64,000 nucleotides of DNA from Rhodospirillales bacterium (GTDB lineage Bacteria > Pseudomonadota > Alphaproteobacteria > Micavibrionales > Micavibrionaceae). A model generated the notes under the pieces. That model saw only the letters and a list, made by a program, of their open reading frames with translations, was not told the origin of the DNA and did not search any database. Made by a program: the position numbers and the translations under genes. This document shows positions 26,473-34,492 of this stretch, piece after piece. The stretch spans positions 930,001 to 994,000 of the forward strand of contig JACKJB010000001.1 in the NCBI GenBank assembly GCA_020638155.1, written 5' to 3'. Positions within the stretch are counted from its first letter, which is position 1; each line of letters begins with the position of its first letter.

Positions 26473-28869
26473 TTATGTCGGCCCCTCCCATTTCTGGGTC
26501 GTTTTACGGCCATCATATTTTCTCCTTTGTGCCGAAGCATCATCGCCATGCGCCTTTTTCCAGGCTGCTTCATATTTCTGATCCAGTCCTTCCAGATCAG
26601 ATTGATCGAAATACTGCACGGCCCCTGCCAGTAGCTTCTCCCGCAGGCGGGTGCGCAGTTCGTTCAATTCGTTTTTCTTGTCCATGTCTTCATGCATAAA
26701 CGCCATTAATGCCGGGTCTGCATTGCGCCACTGGATCAGTTCGTCCTTTTCGGTATCGGCATCCGTCCGGTCTTTGTAGACGCGGACATTCATACCGCCG
26801 GGATCTTTGTAAGCATCGAGGATCCGCAACATGCGGGCCAGCGCCAGGTAATGCTCCCGCGCCGGCGGCGGCACGTCTTTATCGAGCTTGGCTTCGACCG
26901 CGTTGCCCAGTGTCGTGACGAGGTCGTACAGGCTCTGCTTTTCCAGGCTGCCGCTTTTCTCATCAAAAACGAAAATCTCCATTTTGAAATTGCCGCCGTC
27001 ATAAGGACGGTCAACAAGCCCGGTCGCTATTTTCAGGGCTTCAAGCGCAAGCTGGGTTTCATCATGATGCGTTTCCCAGCCTTTGCGCAGGGCAATGGCT
27101 TGCGGGTTGCGGTGCATCCATTCCTTCATCAGCGCCAGACGCGCGCGGGGGCTGATTTTCTGCGGCCCTGCGGCTGCGACGAAGTTGCGGTATTTCTCAG
27201 CCGCTTCGGCAATATTGATGAAGTTCTGGGAGCTGACGATATTAGCAATTCCGCGTTTTCCCAGCGCGTCACTCTTGGCCAGTTTTGCCAGGTTCTTCGG
27301 GTGTTTCTGCTTGTTTTTAGCAATCACATCCTGCGCAAAGCTGTGTTTTGAATCCACCTGATCTTCGGCGCTATAGGCCTCTTTGAGCCAGTCGAGTTTA
27401 TGTTTGCCCATATAGGCTTCCGCCAGGGGACCGCCCTTGGGTTCAGCCACATAAAAAAGGCTGCGCGGCGCATTCTCCGGCAGCCTGAAAGATTCCATGG
27501 CACCCATCATATAGGGCAGCGCTGCCTGCTCCCACAGGGACAGCTGGCCGTAATCATCATCGTTAAACAGGCGGGACGGCGTTTTGAAATAGTGTCCGTC
27601 CGTGTCGCGGCGTTTGGCCGGTTTGCTCAGAAATCCGTTATCATTGGCGGCCGTATCAAATGCTTTTGCCGCAGCGTTCTTTTCTTTTCGGATATCGCTG
27701 CTGTTCATGTCGCCCAGAATATCTTCAGAGAACAACGCCTTTTGAACATCGGCAAGCTTAAGATCTTTGAACTGCCCTTTAGCAGGGATCACAACCTCTT
27801 CGATATATTTTTTCAGGTTGGGGTCTTCCTGATAGAACGGCTGGAAATCGAGGCATTTTTCCGCGATATACGGCAGCATCACTTCCTTCAGGCGATCCAT
27901 GCGCGCCAGCTCTTCGGGGCTGCGTTTGGCCAGGACCGGGTGCACTTTCTTCATATCCGGCGCATCAAATTCCGCAGGCGCAGACTTTCCGCGCAGCCAG
28001 TCATCAATCATAAACTCGCCGAGGAGTACGCTGATGGCCAGATCGCTTGCATAGCCCTGCTCGGTACGTTCAAACACATGCTTTGCCCGGCCCCATGCCC
28101 GGTCGGTCAGCGGCACATGATTGCCGTGACGGTCGAGCACATCAAAGTTTTTGCCGGGGCCGACATGCTCACGAACCTTGTCCAGATAACCCAGCTGGAT
28201 CAGGTTTGCCATGTTGTCTTCAATCCCGAGATTGCGCGAGTCGAAGCGCTTTTCGCCGTCATAGACAAACGTGTTCATGTCAACGACACGGGCACCCCAC
28301 CAATATTCGAACGTCCAGTCCTGATAACTTGCCCCCTGGCTCAGCGCATTACTGCTTTTCTGCATCCGTACGGCGTTCTCATAGCCAATCGGATAAACCC
28401 ATGCCTGATCCGGATAGGTGGATTCCATCAGGTTCCCTGCCCGGTAATCCGCTTCCCGGTTAGGCAGGATCACACGGTTCAGCAGCTCGCTGCCGGCGAC
28501 GGTGTTCTTAAGGTTCTGGGTGGTTTTTACGGCTTTGCCGAAACGGCGCATCGCCAGTGAAATGATATTGTTCAGATGGATTTTCTTGAAGCCCTGAGCC
28601 GGATCTGATGCGTAATCCTCAACCAGGCCATATGCCAGCGCCCCGTTTGACATGCCACTGGCGCGGAAAGCCAGCCTGTCCTGTATGCCGAAGCCCATTT
28701 CGTTCGCCGCGACATATGACATTTTCGCGGCATCGGTTAATCTTTGCGTATATTCTGTGCCCGGCTCCGGCCTTGGATCATAATGGATCGGCAGGTTAAT
28801 GAAGTCTAACGGACAAATCTGTCTCCCAGGTAAAATGCGATCTATACGGTCGCTGGCAGATAAGGTCAT
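26473..28869 (-). CDS. large hypothetical protein, first gene of nuclease operon
   Basis: 798 residues, not recognised. No signal peptide, membrane segment or known motif is apparent; composition is that of a soluble cytoplasmic protein with many aromatic residues (for example DWTFEYWWGARVVDMNTF). The second half is mostly helical and the C-terminus is very basic and hydrophilic. It contains AANDN near residue 430. ATG 28869 was chosen because GAGG precedes it with five bases of spacing; the frame continues to a TTG at 28911. The RNase J-like gene follows after 73 bases, so the two are probably co-transcribed. Confidence 0.7.
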   Translation of the reverse strand: MTLSASDRIDRILPGRQICPLDFINLPIHYDPRPEPGTEYTQRLTDAAKMSYVAANEMGFGIQDRLAFRASGMSNGALAYGLVEDYASDPAQGFKKIHLNNIISLAMRRFGKAVKTTQNLKNTVAGSELLNRVILPNREADYRAGNLMESTYPDQAWVYPIGYENAVRMQKSSNALSQGASYQDWTFEYWWGARVVDMNTFVYDGEKRFDSRNLGIEDNMANLIQLGYLDKVREHVGPGKNFDVLDRHGNHVPLTDRAWGRAKHVFERTEQGYASDLAISVLLGEFMIDDWLRGKSAPAEFDAPDMKKVHPVLAKRSPEELARMDRLKEVMLPYIAEKCLDFQPFYQEDPNLKKYIEEVVIPAKGQFKDLKLADVQKALFSEDILGDMNSSDIRKEKNAAAKAFDTAANDNGFLSKPAKRRDTDGHYFKTPSRLFNDDDYGQLSLWEQAALPYMMGAMESFRLPENAPRSLFYVAEPKGGPLAEAYMGKHKLDWLKEAYSAEDQVDSKHSFAQDVIAKNKQKHPKNLAKLAKSDALGKRGIANIVSSQNFINIAEAAEKYRNFVAAAGPQKISPRARLALMKEWMHRNPQAIALRKGWETHHDETQLALEALKIATGLVDRPYDGGNFKMEIFVFDEKSGSLEKQSLYDLVTTLGNAVEAKLDKDVPPPAREHYLALARMLRILDAYKDPGGMNVRVYKDRTDADTEKDELIQWRNADPALMAFMHEDMDKKNELNELRTRLREKLLAGAVQYFDQSDLEGLDQKYEAAWKKAHGDDASAQRRKYDGRKTTQKWEGPT

Positions 28870-29078
28870 AGGGGCCTCACTGTCTTTCTTTTTTTGTATG
28901 TCTATTCCCAATGATCCCGTCTTAGAACATTATTCGTCATAAAGCAAGAAAATCTCCGTGTTTTTGTGTAAGCATCCGCAGCAAAAATTACTATTTTTTC
29001 AGGGGTTAGCTGTCGTATTATATAAAATAGCCTCTTGTTTTTCCTTGAGAATTTTTTATAGTTGTCTCCCTGTTTTTT

Positions 29079-29087
29079 TTATCCACA
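29079..29087 (+). promoter_or_regulatory. single DnaA-box-like site
   Basis: TTATCCACA, the exact strong DnaA-box consensus, lies in the 257-base AT-rich gap between the divergent nuclease operon and the sulfurtransferase gene. Being single, it may be coincidental or a DnaA-regulated promoter site. Nothing else stands out in the gap. Confidence 0.3.
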
Positions 29088-29126
29088 TGCGGCTATATTT
29101 TTTCGAAAAATAACAAGGTTATGGCA

Positions 29127-29987
29127 ATGTCAGATCGATCCAAAGCTCTCCTTTCCCCCGACGAACTGGAATCGCTTTTGCAACAAGAAAACTCCGTCCG
29201 GATGGTTGACGCAACTTTTGTCATGCCCGGCGCCCCTGTAGACGCCCATGCGCTCTTTACGGAAAAGCGCATTGGTAACGCGGTTTTCTTTGATATTGAT
29301 GAAATTGCAGACCCGCAGGCGGATATGGCTCACATGCTGCCCTCTGCGGAGGCGTTTGCCTCGGCCGTGTCCGCACTGGGCATATCTAATTCCGACACCG
29401 TTGTTGTCTACGATCAGGGCGGCATAGCCATGGCGGCCTGCCGCGCCTGGTGGATGTTTCGCGTATTCGGTCACGACAAGGTCTATGTCCTTGATGGCGG
29501 CCTTCCTTATTGGGAGGCGACAGGCCATGACATGAATACCAATCCCCCGATCCCCCCGGTGCCCGGTACTTTTACGTCCGCTTTCAGGGCTGAACTGGTC
29601 CGCGATCTTGAAGACATGAAAGCTACATTAGACGATCCGGATACCCTGATCCTTGATGCCCGCAGTCCCGACCGTTTTGCAGGGATGGTAACGGAGCCGC
29701 GCCCCGGCTTGCGTTCCGGGCATATCCCCGGCAGCAGCAATGTTCCGTTTATGAATCTGATGAATCCTACCACCGGCGGGCTGATGCCGCCGGGATTTAT
29801 CGAGGAATATCTGGCCGGATTTCCGCTCCAAAAAAACATTGTAACCAGCTGTGGCAGCGGTGTTACAGCCTGCGTTCTGGCCCTTGCGCTATACACAATC
29901 GGTAAGGAAAACGTTGCCGTTTATGACGGATCATGGACCGAATGGGGACTGGAAAGTTCAGGAACAGAGATCGCTACGCAACTTTAG
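29127..29987 (+). CDS. sseA: 3-mercaptopyruvate/thiosulfate sulfurtransferase
   Basis: 286 residues with two rhodanese domains. The first (VRMVDATFVMPG to GGLPYWEATG) is inactive, and the second carries the active-site loop CGSGVTAC. The CGSG[VA]T loop is typical of mercaptopyruvate sulfurtransferases, while rhodaneses have CRKGVT. The enzyme moves sulfur from 3-mercaptopyruvate to acceptors such as cyanide or thiols. ATG at 29121 lies too close to the AAGG, so 29127 is preferred. It diverges from the nuclease operon. Confidence 0.93.
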   Translation: MSDRSKALLSPDELESLLQQENSVRMVDATFVMPGAPVDAHALFTEKRIGNAVFFDIDEIADPQADMAHMLPSAEAFASAVSALGISNSDTVVVYDQGGIAMAACRAWWMFRVFGHDKVYVLDGGLPYWEATGHDMNTNPPIPPVPGTFTSAFRAELVRDLEDMKATLDDPDTLILDARSPDRFAGMVTEPRPGLRSGHIPGSSNVPFMNLMNPTTGGLMPPGFIEEYLAGFPLQKNIVTSCGSGVTACVLALALYTIGKENVAVYDGSWTEWGLESSGTEIATQL

Positions 29988-30293
29988 AAAAGATATACCA
30001 AAAGGTTAGTAGACAACGCTCGTCCGCAAGGTTCCCTTTTAAGAATCGAACCCGTTTCGATGTAATCAACAAGAAAATAAATATAAAAAAAGTCAAAACA
30101 GGTATAAGCTATTCTTAATTTAGTAATTTGTTATTAATTATATTTTTATATTTACTTATTCTTTTACCATTTTTGTTTGATAATAATTTATATACTACTT
30201 ATTATTTAAGAAAGTTTCGTTTTTGATAAAAAAAATCTACAAATTTTACATTTTTTGCTTGCAATTAGGTCCGGTATTGGGTTAAAACATAAT

Positions 30294-30350
30294 TACACAC
30301 CCTCTATTACCGCCGTTTGTCCGGAGATCTTAGGTCTCCGGACCTTTTTT
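30294..30350 (+). ncRNA. candidate small RNA
   Basis: A TTGCAA hexamer at 30259 and TTAAAA at 30282 have a spacer of 17 bases and follow an AT-rich tract that could act as an UP element. A transcript from about 30294 would be roughly 57 bases and end at a perfect nine-pair hairpin with a T run. No ORF fits. The start is estimated from the promoter. Confidence 0.35.
30319..30350 (+). terminator. strong intrinsic terminator
   Basis: GTCCGGAGA / TCTCCGGAC is a perfect nine-base-pair stem with a seven-base loop, followed by CTTTTTT. It is more than 300 bases from the sulfurtransferase stop, so it may serve the candidate small RNA rather than that gene. Confidence 0.9.
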
Positions 30351-30393
30351 GATGTCGATCATTTTAAGCAATAAAATTTCGCGGATATGTGAT

Positions 30394-30603
30394 TTAACGG
30401 TTCAACTGACCGTATGGGTTTTCCCGCTGGGTTACATAGGAACTGCCACCTGTATTACCCACCCGTTTAAAGGTGATATCGGAAGGAAAGCGCTGCCCGT
30501 TCAGGAAATATATCGATACCAGTAACAGCAATACCGCCACAACGGCCATAACAATTTTGTGGGACATCGGGGTTGGGTCAGGTCTACGTTTTTTTTGCTG
30601 CAT
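30394..30603 (-). CDS. small single-span membrane protein
   Basis: 69 residues, not recognised. A basic N-terminus (QQKKRRPDPTP) precedes one hydrophobic helix, IVMAVVAVLLLLVSIYFL, at about residues 17-34. A hydrophilic C-terminal tail with many polar residues follows. Positive-inside rules place the tail outside the cytoplasm. It diverges from the 132-residue gene, with a 77-base gap. Confidence 0.55.
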   Translation of the reverse strand: MQQKKRRPDPTPMSHKIVMAVVAVLLLLVSIYFLNGQRFPSDITFKRVGNTGGSSYVTQRENPYGQLNR

Positions 30604-30680
30604 TGTTTTTGTGGACTTAATCTATATTACGATACCTGTTAAGTATATAATGTTCAGACGGTCGTAAAAAGGAGATTTTC

Positions 30681-31079
30681 ATGTCAGAAGATAATAATGG
30701 GTCTTCCCCCGCAATCCCCGAGCCGGTAGACGGTAAGTTTATTTTTCAGGTATCCCCTAACGTAAGGGTCCGTTTCAATGCGGAAGGCTGGGTCGAGGAA
30801 ATTGGCAAAGGCGGCCCGGAGGACCCGCTCGGTACGTTGTTACAGGGCAAGACCGGCACCAAGCGCGATGATATTTACGCCCGCCGCTATTACGACCTGT
30901 TTACCCGCTGTCTGATTATCGACATCCATCCGAAGATTTCTTCGGATATGAGCGGAGCCGAAGGGCTTGTCATGTTCAAGGATTTAGAGCCCGGTTCGCC
31001 TACATTTGAACGCGTGAACCTTCTTATCGCGATTGCCAACCAGCATTTTAATATGAACCTGCGTCCGTTGACGGCTTAG
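30681..31079 (+). CDS. hypothetical soluble protein
   Basis: 132 residues, not recognised. No signal peptide or membrane segment. A polar, proline-rich N-terminus (SEDNNGSSPAIPEPVDG) precedes a likely alpha/beta domain containing VRVRFNAEGWVEEIG and RRYYDLFTRCLIIDIHPKI. A good ribosome-binding site, AAAAGGAG, precedes the ATG at 30681. It converges with the pilin-like gene. Confidence 0.6.
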   Translation: MSEDNNGSSPAIPEPVDGKFIFQVSPNVRVRFNAEGWVEEIGKGGPEDPLGTLLQGKTGTKRDDIYARRYYDLFTRCLIIDIHPKISSDMSGAEGLVMFKDLEPGSPTFERVNLLIAIANQHFNMNLRPLTA

Positions 31080-31089
31080 CCCGTGTTCC

Positions 31090-31803
31090 CTACCGTTCGA
31101 TCAGCGCCTGATAATACACGTACAGCGCCCCGTCGTTATCGTAGTAACACCCTTCCGCCCTGCCCAGAAGCGCATCTGCGGACCCCGGAGCCATCAGGCT
31201 GCCGCTTGACGGGCCGATAATAATTTCACTCACCGGGGGAATATACGTTTCATCCATATTGACGAGATCCAGGGACAAAGATCGGTCATTAAAGACCGGC
31301 ATTGGTGAAATATTCAACCGCTCGTTGATGCGCTCACACACTTCCTGAGAAACCCCCGGCAGAAAAGCGATAATATCATTTCCCTGAAAGTCGGCGGCTC
31401 TGTTAATCCCTATATTTTCAATTTCAAAATCCCCGTTAACAATCCAGTTCCCCTGTAAACCGTTTTCCATGACCGATGGCGATGTCTGCTGGTACACAGC
31501 AGCCCCCCCCAAGGTATGGTAAACGCAATTTTCCGGTGTGGTACAGTTTGCCAGATCAACAGGCGGAATAAACTCCAGATCTTCCGCAGCCGTCCCGTTA
31601 ATCATCATTTGCAACACCACCCCGCGCAGGCTGGCGGCGTATTGCAATAGCGCTGCGGAACCCAGAAGATCGGTCTCACGCCCCGAGTCCGTTCCGCTAC
31701 TACCACGCGTCACCTGCCCCACAGCAAAGGTCAGAGCCGCGAACAGCGTCACCGCGATCAATACGAGAAAAAGTACGTTGCCGGATTCCTGTCGTCTGTC
31801 CAT
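31090..31803 (-). CDS. pilin-like membrane-anchored protein
   Basis: 237 residues. The N-terminus MDRRQESGNVLFLVLIAVTLFAALTFAVGQ has a short basic leader and a long hydrophobic helix, like type IV pilins and pseudopilins. The expected prepilin cleavage context (G before a phenylalanine, then E at +5) is not exact. The C-terminal part has four cysteines (NCTTPENC, EVCERI, EGCYYD), fitting an exported, disulfide-bonded domain. No pilus assembly gene is nearby. Family assignment is tentative. Confidence 0.5.
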   Translation of the reverse strand: MDRRQESGNVLFLVLIAVTLFAALTFAVGQVTRGSSGTDSGRETDLLGSAALLQYAASLRGVVLQMMINGTAAEDLEFIPPVDLANCTTPENCVYHTLGGAAVYQQTSPSVMENGLQGNWIVNGDFEIENIGINRAADFQGNDIIAFLPGVSQEVCERINERLNISPMPVFNDRSLSLDLVNMDETYIPPVSEIIIGPSSGSLMAPGSADALLGRAEGCYYDNDGALYVYYQALIER

Positions 31804-31836
31804 CTCTGGTTATTATAATTGTTATTAAAAAATTTA

Positions 31837-31913
31837 TGGCGCACCCGGCAGGACTCGAACCTGCAACCTACTGCTTAGAAGGCAGTTGCTCTATCCGGTT
31901 GAGCTACGGGCGC
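31837..31913 (-). tRNA. tRNA-Arg (TCT)
   Basis: Read on the minus strand the acceptor is GCGCCCG / CGGGTGC, the anticodon loop CTTCTAA gives TCT, the T arm contains GGTTCGAGTCC, and CCA is encoded. The length is 77 bases. Confidence 0.95.
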
Positions 31914-31960
31914 CTATATAAACAGTGTATTAAATGATTACGGATAAGGAAAGCAACGAA

Positions 31961-32257
31961 TTATTCTTCTACAGGGACATAGCGGAAATTGTCGCCGTAG
32001 TTGCGCGGCCTGACCTTGCGGATATGTTCTTCGGCCAGCGTGTAATCCCAGCCTTTTTTCTCGGCAAAGGCGATGGCTTCGTCCACTGTATCGAACTTTA
32101 ACTGAACCTGGTTCAGCGTATCTTCTGAAGACGTCCAGCCCATCAGCGCTTCGGGCGCGCGTTTAGATACCGTTTCATATTCCAGTACCCAGAGCGCGGT
32201 TTTGCCGCGGCCGGACTGCATAGCGTTTTTGCAAGGTTTGTAAATGCGTACGTTCAT
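31961..32257 (-). CDS. NADH dehydrogenase accessory subunit, NDUFS4-like
   Basis: 98 residues from the chosen ATG. The sequence RIYKPCKNAMQSGRGKTALWVLEYE, then GWTSSEDTLNQVQLKFDTVDEAIAFAEKKGWDYTLAEEHIRKVRPRNYGDNFRY, is the ETC complex I NDUFS4 (18 kDa) family, found in mitochondria and Alphaproteobacteria. It helps stabilise complex I. The longer open frame upstream begins inside nrsF and lacks homology. Ten bases separate it from nrsF, so it may be read through from the sigma operon. Confidence 0.9.
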   Translation of the reverse strand: MNVRIYKPCKNAMQSGRGKTALWVLEYETVSKRAPEALMGWTSSEDTLNQVQLKFDTVDEAIAFAEKKGWDYTLAEEHIRKVRPRNYGDNFRYVPVEE

Positions 32258-32267
32258 GTCCAGAAAT

Positions 32268-32909
32268 TTACCAGCGATAAATCCGCCGGGCAAGGCTTCC
32301 CAGCACGACTGCACACAAAATAAACGGCAAGAAGTGGAATAAAAGCGTATGACCAAGGTGATCCGCCGGGCATGTTAAGCGCAGCGACGCCCAGCCAAGC
32401 GCGCCGACAGACAGGACGCTCATGAAAGACATCCAGTACGGATGCGTAGTCGCCCCGCGTTTTAACAGCAGCATCAAAGTTGAAATCGGGACAACGGCCA
32501 TTAACAGCGCATCACTGAAGCAATGATGCCAGCTCAGGGATTCGATATGAACACCGGAGGTTATAACGGCACTCAGAATAAACAGCATAAAGACGGCAAA
32601 GAATGTCGTCGGTACCGCAAGCATCCAGCGCTGCTCCCGCATATCCGGGATGGCAAGCCAGCCGGCAGAGTAGCCTGCGGAGACGGCAATCATACCAGTC
32701 AATCCCATTTCGAAGATAAAAGGCATTTCATGGATTTTAGTTGATAAATCCATCCGCAAGCCGAGGAAATTAATCACACCACCAAGATAAGCCATGGCAA
32801 CGACAAACCACGGGGACACCCACAGGAATGGCTTAAAGATTCGCTTTACCGGGCTGAGATCTGCCGAGAGATCGTCAATAAGCGTATCGATGTCTTTTTC
32901 TCCGCTCAT
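32268..32909 (-). CDS. nrsF: NrsF-type anti-sigma factor, multi-span membrane protein
   Basis: 213 residues. A short cytoplasmic N-terminus (DIDTLIDDLSADLSPVKRI) precedes about six membrane helices. This is the DUF1109/NrsF family, first described as the negative regulator of sigma factor SigF in Caulobacter. Two cysteines stand at 130 (WHHCFSD) and 180 (RLTCPAD); the Caulobacter protein has functionally important cysteines at almost the same positions (131 and 181). It is encoded one base after the sigma gene, which supports a partner pair. It probably holds SigF at the membrane until oxidative or metal stress. Confidence 0.9.
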   Translation of the reverse strand: MSGEKDIDTLIDDLSADLSPVKRIFKPFLWVSPWFVVAMAYLGGVINFLGLRMDLSTKIHEMPFIFEMGLTGMIAVSAGYSAGWLAIPDMREQRWMLAVPTTFFAVFMLFILSAVITSGVHIESLSWHHCFSDALLMAVVPISTLMLLLKRGATTHPYWMSFMSVLSVGALGWASLRLTCPADHLGHTLLFHFLPFILCAVVLGSLARRIYRW

Positions 32910-32910
32910 T

Positions 32911-33471
32911 TTACTCCAGTATATCCTTTAGTTTGTTGGTGGTTCTGTGGACTGACACTTTGACGGCCGAAACCGACATATCCATCTTATCGGCCACTTC
33001 CTGTGCGCTGTAGCCTTCGATCCTCATAAGCGTGAAAACCTGCCGCTGCTTTTCAGGAAGCTGCGCCAGCGCCTTCTCTATATCTTTCCATTCGCCCGCA
33101 GCCCCCGGTTCGGTTACATGCTCGCGTAAAAAAGCAGGATCGTCGGTGGATGCCTGTTTATGGTCGCGGGCATTGTAATGGCGGCGCAGGAAATCTGTTT
33201 TCCTAAAGCTGATAATCGCCGAAAGCCAGGGCTTAAAAGCCCTGTCCGGGCTGTAAGTATGTAATGATTTATGGACCGATATCAGAACGTCCTGCGTGAT
33301 ATCGTCAATCCAGTCTTCATTGGCAACACGTGGCCTGATGAAATTGCGGATATACGGAACGATGTCGCGCAGCAGCAGGCTATAAGCGTCCTTGTCGCCT
33401 TGCTGGGCTTTCCCGGCCCAGTCCTGCCACATTCGTTCTCGATCATTTGCCGGTGGTTTAATGGAAATCAT
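32911..33471 (-). CDS. sigF: ECF sigma factor, SigF-like
   Basis: 186 residues. Region 2 is visible as YSLLLRDIVPYIRNFIRPRVANEDWIDDITQDVLISVHKSLHTYSPDRAFKPWLSAIISFRKTDFLRRH. Region 4 is KALAQLPEKQRQVFTLMRIEGYSAQEVADKMDMSVSAVKVSVHRTTNKLKD. The partner NrsF follows one base downstream. The ATG at 33471 overlaps the GIY-YIG stop as ATGA, which suggests translational coupling. It directs RNA polymerase to a small stress regulon; candidate target promoters cannot be listed from this window. Confidence 0.93.
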   Translation of the reverse strand: MISIKPPANDRERMWQDWAGKAQQGDKDAYSLLLRDIVPYIRNFIRPRVANEDWIDDITQDVLISVHKSLHTYSPDRAFKPWLSAIISFRKTDFLRRHYNARDHKQASTDDPAFLREHVTEPGAAGEWKDIEKALAQLPEKQRQVFTLMRIEGYSAQEVADKMDMSVSAVKVSVHRTTNKLKDILE

Positions 33472-33722
33472 TCGCCTGCGCACCAGAGTCTTTTCTTTGC
33501 AAAAGCCTTCCCTGACCCTGTCTTCAGATAATATTCAAATGCCTGTGCCGTTCTTTTATCACTAAACGCATGATAGCCGATTAATCGCCAGGGGCAATAT
33601 TTAGATGTGTGCCTGGATTCTCCGGCATTATGAGCTTTAAGCCTTTTCTCAACATCCTCTGTATAGCCGATATAGCGTTCTTTTGGTGACGAAATACTCT
33701 GCAGCAGATAGACGTAATACAT
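33468..33722 (-). CDS. GIY-YIG nuclease family protein
   Basis: 84 residues from ATG 33722. The GIY-YIG pattern appears as YYVYLLQS and YIGYTEDVEKRLKAHNAGES, with HTSKYCPWRLIGYHAF and AFEYYLKTGSGKAF following. Such small standalone proteins have a nuclease-like core of uncertain role. The family is often annotated as UPF0213-like. Its stop overlaps the sigma factor start by four bases. Upstream lie palindromes and tRNA-Pro. AAGGAAAAAC is absent in the reading direction, so the initiation signal is weak. Confidence 0.85.
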   Translation of the reverse strand: MYYVYLLQSISSPKERYIGYTEDVEKRLKAHNAGESRHTSKYCPWRLIGYHAFSDKRTAQAFEYYLKTGSGKAFAKKRLWCAGE

Positions 33723-33774
33723 AAGGAAAAACTTTGTTTTATGCGGGCGTAAGCCATCCGGAGCTGATTTGGCC

Positions 33775-33848
33775 GCCCTCCTTCGCCAAGGCTTCGGAGG
33801 GCATCCTTCTCGTAGCGGTTGCCAAGGGCAACCTAACTGCGAAGGATG
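33775..33848. repeat. cluster of palindromes between tRNA-Pro and GIY-YIG gene
   Basis: Three inverted repeats lie together. GCCCTCC / GGAGGGC (33775-33781, 33796-33802) encloses a GCC-AA-GGC core. GGTTGCC / GGCAACC (33817-33823, 33827-33833) is a perfect seven-pair hairpin with a three-base loop. CATCCTTC / GAAGGATG (33802-33809, 33841-33848) encloses the second hairpin and reaches into the CCA end of tRNA-Pro. No T run follows either hairpin, so they are not standard terminators. Confidence 0.6.
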
Positions 33849-33923
33849 GTCGGGGTGGAGAGATTCGAACTCCCGGCCCTCTGCTCCCAAAGCAGATGCG
33901 CTACCAGACTGCGCTACACCCCG
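33847..33923 (-). tRNA. tRNA-Pro (TGG)
   Basis: Read on the minus strand, the acceptor CGGGGTG / CACCCCG is perfect. The anticodon loop CTTTGGG gives TGG, the T arm contains AGTTCGAATCT, and ACCA ends the molecule at 33847. The length is 77 bases. Confidence 0.95.
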
Positions 33924-33970
33924 ATCAGGTTGGATAGTAATACCGGATCAATATCCGAAGAGCAAGTTAT

Positions 33971-34450
33971 TTACCCGTCGTTTTTATCGGCAGGCACTTC
34001 GATATAGATTTTATCGCCGGGTTTCAGGCCCAGCTTTGCTGCCATGCCGCCGTTGATTTCCAGGACATTCTGGACCGGTCCTTTAGACGGGATCGGCGTT
34101 TCATCAAGCGGCACCGCATTTTCGTGGATGTGGTTGATGATGCCGTCTTCCCTGATATAGATGATATCGAGCGGAATAAGGGTATTTTTCATCCAGAAGT
34201 TACGGTCCTTGACCGTCGGAAACATGAAATACATGCCATGATCTTCTGCCATGCTGGAGCGGTACATGAGACCGCGGGTCATGGTATCCGGCGTCGCGGC
34301 GATCTCGACATGGAATTTGTGCTTTTCACCGCCCGGTGTCTCAATGACAAGCGTTTCCGTATCCAGAGCGAACTCATCACTACAAGCCCCGGAATGTTGC
34401 GGGCTCAGAAGAAAACAGATCGTCAGAAAGCTCAGGATTAAATATCTCAT
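33971..34450 (-). CDS. exported DUF192 family protein
   Basis: 159 residues. The N-terminus MRYLILSFLTICFLLSPQHSGAC is a signal peptide; a lipobox at SGAC is possible but lacks the usual hydrophobic residue at -3. The DUF192 core is clear: FHVEIAATPDTMTRGLMYRSSMAEDHGMYFMFPTVKDRNFWMKNTLIPLDIIYI and GMAAKLGLKPGDKI. Function of this family is unknown. It is separated from tRNA-Pro by 47 bases and follows the transporter gene by 42. Confidence 0.85.
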   Translation of the reverse strand: MRYLILSFLTICFLLSPQHSGACSDEFALDTETLVIETPGGEKHKFHVEIAATPDTMTRGLMYRSSMAEDHGMYFMFPTVKDRNFWMKNTLIPLDIIYIREDGIINHIHENAVPLDETPIPSKGPVQNVLEINGGMAAKLGLKPGDKIYIEVPADKNDG

Positions 34451-34492
34451 GATCTTTATATAGACCTGACCGTCCCTGCCCGCAAGGCCGTA

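Larger units (their letters stand above)
29988..30393. other. AT-rich intergenic region with a strong terminator
   Basis: About 400 bases without a protein gene. From about 30070 to 30260 it is extremely AT-rich, unlike the rest of the window. It then has a promoter-like pair and a short transcribable segment ending in a strong hairpin at 30319-30350. I see no ORF with a ribosome-binding site. Confidence 0.6.

Noticed and set aside
30394..31803. Reading the small membrane, hypothetical and pilin-like genes as a secretion cluster
   Set aside because: No assembly ATPase, peptidase or secretin lies nearby, and the genes differ in direction.
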